Assembly (NCBI GenBank): GCA_016196505.1
Contig: JACPXO010000081.1
Location: 1 to 6,116 of the forward strand
DNA: 6,116 bases
Reading direction: 5' to 3'
Source: Candidatus Omnitrophota bacterium
Lineage (GTDB): Bacteria; Omnitrophota; Gorgyraeia; 2-02-FULL-51-18
Shown here: positions 1-4,614 of the stretch, in pieces
Layout: every line of letters begins with the position of its first letter
Position numbering within the stretch: the stretch's first letter is position 1
Notes under the pieces: model-generated
Database searches by the model: none
Seen by the model: only the letters and a program-made list of their open reading frames with translations
Told to the model about the DNA's origin: nothing
Made by a program: the position numbers and the translations under genes

Positions 1-1214
1 CTTAAAAAAGTCCCCCACTCCACTGTCTGGATCCTGACCTCGATGCCGGACTGAGCCAGCATTTTCTGGATGACCTCGCAGGCCATCTGCCTTTCGGAAT
101 TTCCGTGATTGGTGAGAAGCGTAAAAGAAAATTTTCTCCCGGCCTTATCCAGGACGCCGTCCCCGTCGGTGTCCTTCCACCCGGCTTCGCTCAATAAGCG
201 CCTGGCTTCCGAAAGGTCATACGGGGATGGCGGCACCGTTTCGTTGCAGGCCCAGCTCCCGGGCAGGAACGGGCCCGTCGCGACGCGGCCGAGGCCCAAA
301 AGCACGGTGTCGACCAACTGCCGCTTGTCGATCGCCAGTCCTATCGCCTTTCGCACGCGCTGATCCTGAAACAGAGGGTTTTGGCCGTTCGTGGCCAGAT
401 ACGTGTACCCGAAACTGGGGATACGGAATTTACGGTAGCGTTTTTTCAAAAAAGCGGTGTCCGATTGTTTTTGGTGTTGCAAAGGGGTCAACCCGGTCAG
501 ATCCAAATTCTCCGTCTGCAGTTCAAGGAACGCGGTCGCTTGGTCGGGGATCACGCGGTGGATATACCGGTCGAAGGCCGGGCGTCCCTCGAAATAATCG
601 GGATTGGCGGTAAGCACAAGCCGCTCACCGGGGATCCACTGTTTTAGAATAAAGGGGCCTGTCCCGACAGGTTTGCGTGAAAAGGGCGTGGCTAGCAGAT
701 TTTCCCGTTCAAGGAGATGTTTTGGAAGGATGCCCATCGTCCAGCTCGCGAGCCCCGGCGAAAAGGGTTCCTTGTAAACCACCTCCAGGGTGTAGGGGTC
801 CCGGAGAGTCACCGAAGCGACCTTCTCAAAGTCGCCCCCATAAGGCGTCGGAAGACCCGGGTCGGTGAGTTTTTTAAAAGTGAATTCGACGTCCTCCGCC
901 GTGAAAGCGGCCCCGTCCTGCCACTTCACGTCCTTTCTCAAGCGGAAGATGATCTTGAGGCCGCCGTCTTTCACCTCCCAACTTTCCGCCAGGTCACCCG
1001 TGAGGTGCAAGTCTTTGTCATACTTCATCAAACCGTTGAAGATAAGTCTTGAGATCTGAGCCGACGCGGAATCCGTCGCAAAAATGGGGATGAGATTAAG
1101 GGGCTCGCCGATCGAGGCCGTGACGAGGGTGTCGCGCGCGTGCGCGGGACTTGAGAAAACCAGCGTTAGAAGCGAAAGCCCGGCCAAAAATCTTAGCGGG
1201 GTTTTACTTCGCAT
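1..1214 (-). CDS. Family 5 extracellular solute-binding protein (peptide/oligopeptide ABC transporter type), 3' end cut off
   Basis: Starts at ATG 1214-1212 and stays open to the left edge, giving 404 visible residues of a family that is usually 500-600 long, so the C-terminal part is missing. Residues 1-26 form a signal peptide: basic start (MRSK, R8), hydrophobic core, and a signal peptidase I site after AHA at 24-26. There is no lipobox cysteine, so the mature protein is probably free in the periplasm. SBP_bac_5 features follow in order: GEPLNLIP (36-43), LAESWEV (75-81), FRLRKDVKWQDG (90-101) with FTAEDV next, VGTGPFIL (183-190), NPDYFEG (204-210), RVRKAIGLAIDKRQL (286-300) and a Ca-loop-like DTDGDGVLD (348-356), common in this family. 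Such proteins bind peptides, nickel or sugars outside the membrane and deliver them to an ABC permease; the ligand cannot be told from sequence. No permease gene is visible. The start overlaps the end of secG by 11 bp, and GGAGG sits only 3 nt upstream. Confidence 0.93.
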   Translation of the reverse strand, partial: MRSKTPLRFLAGLSLLTLVFSSPAHARDTLVTASIGEPLNLIPIFATDSASAQISRLIFNGLMKYDKDLHLTGDLAESWEVKDGGLKIIFRLRKDVKWQDGAAFTAEDVEFTFKKLTDPGLPTPYGGDFEKVASVTLRDPYTLEVVYKEPFSPGLASWTMGILPKHLLERENLLATPFSRKPVGTGPFILKQWIPGERLVLTANPDYFEGRPAFDRYIHRVIPDQATAFLELQTENLDLTGLTPLQHQKQSDTAFLKKRYRKFRIPSFGYTYLATNGQNPLFQDQRVRKAIGLAIDKRQLVDTVLLGLGRVATGPFLPGSWACNETVPPSPYDLSEARRLLSEAGWKDTDGDGVLDKAGRKFSFTLLTNHGNSERQMACEVIQKMLAQSGIEVRIQTVEWGTFL

Positions 1215-1521
1215 CGCCCTCCGGAGAAGCCGTCGTCGTAACCGCGCTCGCGGCGGTTGAAGGCAGAACGCGCGCTTTCTCCACCAGGGACTTGCCGCGT
1301 TGTGTAGACAAAATTCCCAATGAAAGGGAGGTGACGATAAAAATGATCGCGGACACTTCGGTCGCCCGCGTCATAAAGGTGTTGGTCTGGGTGCCGAATA
1401 AATTTTGCACCTGCCCCCCCACCATTTCCGACAATCCGCCGCCGCGTCCGGCTTGTAAAAGGATGACGGCGATCAGCACAAAACAAACCAAGACATGCAC
1501 GACGATGAGAAAAATATACAT
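1204..1521 (-). CDS. secG: Preprotein translocase subunit SecG
   Basis: A complete 105-residue protein, within the usual SecG range of about 75-130. SecG is the small inner-membrane partner of SecY and SecE in the general secretion channel, where it assists SecA-driven export. Two membrane segments are visible, roughly residues 2-23 and 53-72. Between them lies the family signature: LLQAGRGGGL (21-30), then FGTQTNTFMTRAT (42-54). The C-terminal tail from about residue 84 is rich in Ala, Thr and Ser and looks disordered, which is normal for the family. The ATG lies 4 nt after the tpiA stop. A GAGGA ribosome site at 1537-1533, inside the tpiA 3' end, sits 11 nt before it. The last 11 bases overlap the start of the solute-binding protein gene, so the two are probably translationally coupled. 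SecG beside tpiA is a common bacterial arrangement. Confidence 0.96.
   Translation of the reverse strand: MYIFLIVVHVLVCFVLIAVILLQAGRGGGLSEMVGGQVQNLFGTQTNTFMTRATEVSAIIFIVTSLSLGILSTQRGKSLVEKARVLPSTAASAVTTTASPEGDAK
1218..1222 (-). promoter_or_regulatory. Ribosome binding site of the solute-binding protein gene, unusually close to its start
   Basis: GGAGG lies inside the secG 3' end, with only 3 nt (GCG) before the ATG at 1214. This is tighter than usual. The ATG is still preferred, because the codons right after it encode the basic start and hydrophobic core of a complete signal peptide; the next possible start, TTG at 1187, would remove the basic start. Confidence 0.55.
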
Positions 1522-1525
1522 GGAC

Positions 1526-2311
1526 TTAAAGTTCCTCTATTGGGCGGCGACCAAGCGCCGCGTTTCTGACGATCTCCGTAAAGCCGGGCGCTTCGAGACT
1601 CGCGCCGCCCACGAGCGCCCCGTCAATATCGGGCTGGCTCATGAGCTCGGAGGTGTTTTCGGGTTTGACGCTCCCTCCGTAAAGTATCCTTAAAGTCCCG
1701 GCCACGTCGGAACCGAACGCCTTCGAAAGTTCCTTTCGAATGAACGCGTGCGCCTCCTCGGCTTGCGCGGGAGTGGCTACCTTTCCGGTCCCTATCGCCC
1801 ACACCGGCTCGTAGGCGACCACGACTTTTTTCATTTCATCGGCCGAGAAATTGGCGAAACCCCCTTTGAGTTGAGCGGTTATCACGAGAAAAGTTTTATC
1901 CGCCTCTCTTTCGGCCAGGGTTTCCCCCACGCAAACGATGGGAGTGAGACAATTTTTAAGCGCGGCTTTGGTTTTTTTGTTCACGGTCTCGTCGGTTTCA
2001 TGAAAATACTGGCGTCTTTCGGAGTGGCCGATGATCACGAACGCCGCCCCGGCTTCCTTGATGAGGGTCGCCGAGACCTCTCCGGTGAACGCCCCTTTCT
2101 CCTCCCAAAAAATATCCTGCGCCCCTACCTGGATCCCGGACTCCAAGAGCGTCTCAGCCGTTTCGCTCAGCGCGGTAAAAGGCGGGCACACCACCACCTC
2201 CACGGTCTGGGTTTCGCGGATGGACCGCTTCAAAAGCGTGACAAGCTCAAGCGCCTCCCGGATGGTTTTATTGAGCTTCCAATTGCCGGCGATCAGGAGT
2301 TTTCGTTCCAT
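1526..2311 (-). CDS. tpiA: Triosephosphate isomerase
   Basis: A complete 261-residue enzyme that interconverts dihydroxyacetone phosphate and glyceraldehyde 3-phosphate as a cytoplasmic TIM barrel, usually a dimer. All catalytic parts are present: Asn10 and Lys12 in AGNWKLNK (8-15), the electrophile His96 in IIGHSERR (93-100), the base Glu168 in AYEPVWAIGTGK (166-177) with the flexible loop 6 behind it, and the phosphate-binding YGGSVKPEN (211-219) and GALVGGASL (231-239). Length is slightly above the usual 250. The chosen ATG (2311-2309) lies 4 nt after the pgk stop. The frame stays open upstream to 2386, but that stretch overlaps pgk and has no family similarity, while the homologous region begins right at MERKLLIAGNWK. 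A GGAGG site at 2328-2324 lies 12 nt upstream. Third gene of the gap operon. Confidence 0.98.
   Translation of the reverse strand: MERKLLIAGNWKLNKTIREALELVTLLKRSIRETQTVEVVVCPPFTALSETAETLLESGIQVGAQDIFWEEKGAFTGEVSATLIKEAGAAFVIIGHSERRQYFHETDETVNKKTKAALKNCLTPIVCVGETLAEREADKTFLVITAQLKGGFANFSADEMKKVVVAYEPVWAIGTGKVATPAQAEEAHAFIRKELSKAFGSDVAGTLRILYGGSVKPENTSELMSQPDIDGALVGGASLEAPGFTEIVRNAALGRRPIEEL
1533..1537 (-). promoter_or_regulatory. Ribosome binding site of secG
   Basis: GAGGA inside the last codons of tpiA, 11 nt before the secG ATG at 1521. As for tpiA, the signal is encoded in the 3' end of the upstream gene and the spacer holds the upstream stop codon. Confidence 0.65.
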
Positions 2312-2315
2312 AAAA

Positions 2316-3500
2316 TTATTTGTCCTCCAAAGCGGCGATCCCCGGCAACTCGACGCCCTCGAGGTATTCGAGGGAAGCACCGCCACCCGTAGAGATATGG
2401 GTCATCTTGTCCTGCAGGCCAAAACCCATCACGCAGGCCGCCGTATCCCCCCCGCCGATCACGGTCACGGCTCCCTTCAATTCGGACAACTTGAGCGCGA
2501 TCTCGTAAGAACCTTTGGCAAAGGGCTTCATCTCGAATATCCCCATAGGGCCGTTCCACACCACGGTTTTGGCCGAGGCCAAAGCGCCGGAAAAAAGTTG
2601 AACCGTTTTCGGGCCGATATCCACGCCGAGCCATTCAGGCGAGATCGAAGGCCCTTCCACTTTAAGCGGGGCGGCGGCATCCACCTTCTGCACGACCCCA
2701 TGATCGACCGGAAGCAGGATCTCCACGCCGTTTTCTTTGGCCTTCTCGAGAATGGTCTTGGCCAGATCCAGCTTGTCTTTTTCAAACTTTGAGCTTCCAA
2801 TCCCCACGCCCTGCACCTTTAAAAAGGTGTAGGCCATGGCGCCCCCGATCAAAATTTTGTCGACCTTCGAGATCAGATTTTCGACAACGCCTATCTTGTC
2901 CGAAACTTTTGACCCGCCCAAAATAGCCATGAAAGGTTTTTTGGGGTTCTTCAACGCTTCGCCCAGGTACTGGATCTCTTTTTCGAGCAGAAACCCCGCT
3001 CCCGACGGCAAAAACTTCGTGATGCCCTCGATAGACGCATGGGCCCGGTGGCTTGAACCAAAAGCGTCGTTGATATAGACCTGGCCGTGTTCGGCGAGCG
3101 CCTTCGAAAAAGCGGGATCGTTTTTCTCTTCGTTTGGATTGAATCTTAGATTCTCAAGGAGCGCGACGGAAACACCGTCCTTCAAGCGCGACAACTCTTC
3201 CTTGATCCGGGGACCGATACAATCCGAACACTGAATGACTTCCTGATGAAGGAGCTCCGACAAACGCTTGGCCGCCGGGCTTAAGCTCATCGTGGAGACC
3301 GGACGGCCCTCCGGACGGCCCAGATGGCTCATAAGGATCACCTGGGCGCCATGCTCCAGCGCGTATTTTATCGTGGGTAAAGTCGCACGGATACGCGTGT
3401 CATCGGTGAGGTTCAGGTTCTTATCAAGGGGGACGTTGAAATCAACGCGGATGAGGACACGTTTCCCGCGGAGATCAAAATCCCGGATGGTTTTCTTCAC
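2316..3500 (-). CDS. pgk: Phosphoglycerate kinase, GTG start
   Basis: A complete 394-residue monomeric kinase, the typical bacterial length. It converts 1,3-bisphosphoglycerate and ADP to 3-phosphoglycerate and ATP, using the product of the adjacent gap enzyme. Visible motifs are RVDFNVP (18-24), DDTRIRA (33-39), SHLGRP (58-63), NDAFGSSHRAHAS (144-156), GGSKVSDKI (195-203), WNGPMGIFE (315-323), the nucleotide-site GGGDTAA (349-355) and TGGGASLEYLEG (371-382). The frame stays open upstream to 3710, but those 70 codons lie inside gap in another frame and do not resemble the family. The N-terminal homology KKTIRDFDLRGKRVLIRVDF starts right after GTG at 3500-3498, which is 4 nt past the gap stop. 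No clear Shine-Dalgarno precedes this GTG at normal spacing, so initiation probably relies on ribosomes finishing gap. Confidence 0.97.
   Translation of the reverse strand: MKKTIRDFDLRGKRVLIRVDFNVPLDKNLNLTDDTRIRATLPTIKYALEHGAQVILMSHLGRPEGRPVSTMSLSPAAKRLSELLHQEVIQCSDCIGPRIKEELSRLKDGVSVALLENLRFNPNEEKNDPAFSKALAEHGQVYINDAFGSSHRAHASIEGITKFLPSGAGFLLEKEIQYLGEALKNPKKPFMAILGGSKVSDKIGVVENLISKVDKILIGGAMAYTFLKVQGVGIGSSKFEKDKLDLAKTILEKAKENGVEILLPVDHGVVQKVDAAAPLKVEGPSISPEWLGVDIGPKTVQLFSGALASAKTVVWNGPMGIFEMKPFAKGSYEIALKLSELKGAVTVIGGGDTAACVMGFGLQDKMTHISTGGGASLEYLEGVELPGIAALEDK
2324..2328 (-). promoter_or_regulatory. Ribosome binding site of tpiA
   Basis: GGAGG inside the last codons of pgk, 12 nt before the tpiA ATG at 2311. 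The spacer is AT-rich and contains the pgk TAA. It supports the short tpiA start over an upstream extension into pgk. Spacing is longer than the optimum. Confidence 0.7.
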
Positions 3501-3504
3501 CAGT

Positions 3505-4533
3505 TTAGCGGCGCGCTTCTGCGAGAAGCCTCTTGCCAATGAACGCGCAGAGATCAATGACGCGGTTCGAATAACCCCACTCATTGTCATACCAGCTGAA
3601 CACCTTTGCGAGGCGCTTGTCCACCACGTTGGTGAGCGCTGAGTCGACGATCGAGGAATGAGGGTTGTTCGTGAAATCCTTCGAAACCAGAGGATCCGTA
3701 CAATACTCAAGGATCCCTCTCATCTTCTCTTGGGCGTATTCTTTAAATACGGCGTTGATCTCTTCTTTGGTCGCGTCTTTCTCGAGTTCGCAGGTCAGGT
3801 CCACGATCGAGACGTTCGGGGTCGGCACACGGATCGCGACGCCGTCCATTTTCCCTTTAAGTTCGGGGATCACCAGGCCAATGGCTTTGGCCGCGCCGGT
3901 GGAAGTGGGGATCATCGACAAAGCCGCGGCGCGCGACCGGCGAAAATCTTTGTGAGCCAGATCCAACACGCGTTGGTCGTTCGTGTAAGAGTGGATGGTG
4001 GTCATGAGCGCCCTTTTGATCCCAAAACGGTCCAGGAGCGCCTTGGCGACGGGGGCCAGGCAGTTCGTGGTGCATGAGGCGTTCGAGATCACGTGATGCT
4101 TGGCCGGGTCGTATTTGTCCTGATTCACTCCCAAAACGATCGTGATATCCTCATTCTTTGCAGGCGCCGAAATGATCACTTTTTTCGCCCCGCCCTTCGT
4201 GAGGTGGACCTCCGCCTTTTCTTTTTCCGTAAAAACCCCCGTGGACTCGACGACGATATCGACCCCCATGTCGCCCCAAGGGATCTGCCCCGGATCTTTG
4301 TAATTCATGACTTTCAAAAGCTTCCCGTTGACGTTCAGAGAATCCCCTTCGACGCGAACCTGGCCGTTCAAGGGGCCTAAAATAGAATCATATTTTAAAA
4401 GATAGGCATGCGACTCCAGGGGCACCGGCAGGTCGTTCACCCCGACGAACTCAAGCTCTTTATTATTGAGGCCCGCGCGGAAAACATTGCGCCCTATACG
4501 CCCAAAACCGTTGATCCCGACTCGAAGTGCCAT
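3505..4533 (-). CDS. gap: Type I glyceraldehyde-3-phosphate dehydrogenase
   Basis: A complete 342-residue enzyme (family about 330-340), a cytoplasmic tetramer that oxidises and phosphorylates glyceraldehyde 3-phosphate to 1,3-bisphosphoglycerate with NAD(P). The Rossmann dinucleotide motif is [10 protein letters not shown] (6-15). The catalytic cysteine is Cys154 in SNASCTTNC (150-158) and its partner is His181 in [11 protein letters not shown] (178-188). [10 protein letters not shown] (209-218) and [12 protein letters not shown] (313-324) are standard. Asp35 in VND corresponds to the aspartate that favours NAD over NADP. The pair that is Leu-Pro in Bacillus NAD enzymes reads Leu192-Ala193 here, so some NADP use cannot be excluded. 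It is the first gene of the operon, with ATG at 4533-4531, a strong GAGGAGG site 8 nt upstream and a consensus promoter at 4614-4586. The stop is 4 nt before pgk. Confidence 0.98.
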   Translation of the reverse strand: MALRVGINGFGRIGRNVFRAGLNNKELEFVGVNDLPVPLESHAYLLKYDSILGPLNGQVRVEGDSLNVNGKLLKVMNYKDPGQIPWGDMGVDIVVESTGVFTEKEKAEVHLTKGGAKKVIISAPAKNEDITIVLGVNQDKYDPAKHHVISNASCTTNCLAPVAKALLDRFGIKRALMTTIHSYTNDQRVLDLAHKDFRRSRAAALSMIPTSTGAAKAIGLVIPELKGKMDGVAIRVPTPNVSIVDLTCELEKDATKEEINAVFKEYAQEKMRGILEYCTDPLVSKDFTNNPHSSIVDSALTNVVDKRLAKVFSWYDNEWGYSNRVIDLCAFIGKRLLAEARR

Positions 4534-4541
4534 GACTTAAA

Positions 4542-4548
4542 CCTCCTC
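4542..4548 (-). promoter_or_regulatory. Strong ribosome binding site of gap
   Basis: GAGGAGG on the minus strand, 8 nt before the gap ATG at 4533. It is the strongest Shine-Dalgarno in the window and fixes the gap start. Confidence 0.9.
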
Positions 4549-4585
4549 AAGTGAACGCGTGTGGTGACTGAAAATTTGAGCTTGT

Positions 4586-4614
4586 ATTATAGCTTTTGGG
4601 TCAGGTGGTGTCAA
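4586..4614 (-). promoter_or_regulatory. Consensus sigma70-type promoter of the gap-pgk-tpiA-secG operon
   Basis: On the minus strand, TTGACA (4614-4609) and TATAAT (4591-4586) both match the sigma70 consensus at all six positions, with the ideal 17-bp spacer (4608-4592). Transcription would start near 4581-4577, leaving a leader of about 44-48 nt before the gap ATG. The -35 box lies inside the last codons of the upstream membrane protein gene and the -10 box lies in the 67-bp gap. No operator-like palindrome overlaps it. Confidence 0.88.

Noticed and set aside
1151..1693. Plus-strand open frame of 180 codons across the binding protein start, secG and the tpiA end
   Set aside because: It runs antisense across three convincing genes and has no recognisable motif.
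2312..2386. Upstream extension of tpiA by 25 codons
   Set aside because: It overlaps the pgk 3' end and is not TPI-like. The ATG at 2311 with GGAGG upstream matches the family start.
2031..2792. Long plus-strand open frames opposite tpiA and pgk (1748-2392 and 2031-2792)
   Set aside because: Both are antisense to complete, well-conserved enzymes. Their translations are rich in Arg, His and Ser without recognisable domains, as expected of shadow frames in GC-rich DNA.
3501..3710. Upstream extension of pgk by 70 codons
   Set aside because: It lies inside gap in another frame, has no PGK-like sequence, and the family N-terminus begins exactly at GTG 3500.
4546..4580. Possible hairpin in the gap leader, CTCAA (4580-4576) pairing with TTGAG (4550-4546) at the edge of the Shine-Dalgarno
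   Set aside because: Only 5 bp with a 25-nt loop and no supporting inner pairs; too weak to claim as a regulatory structure.
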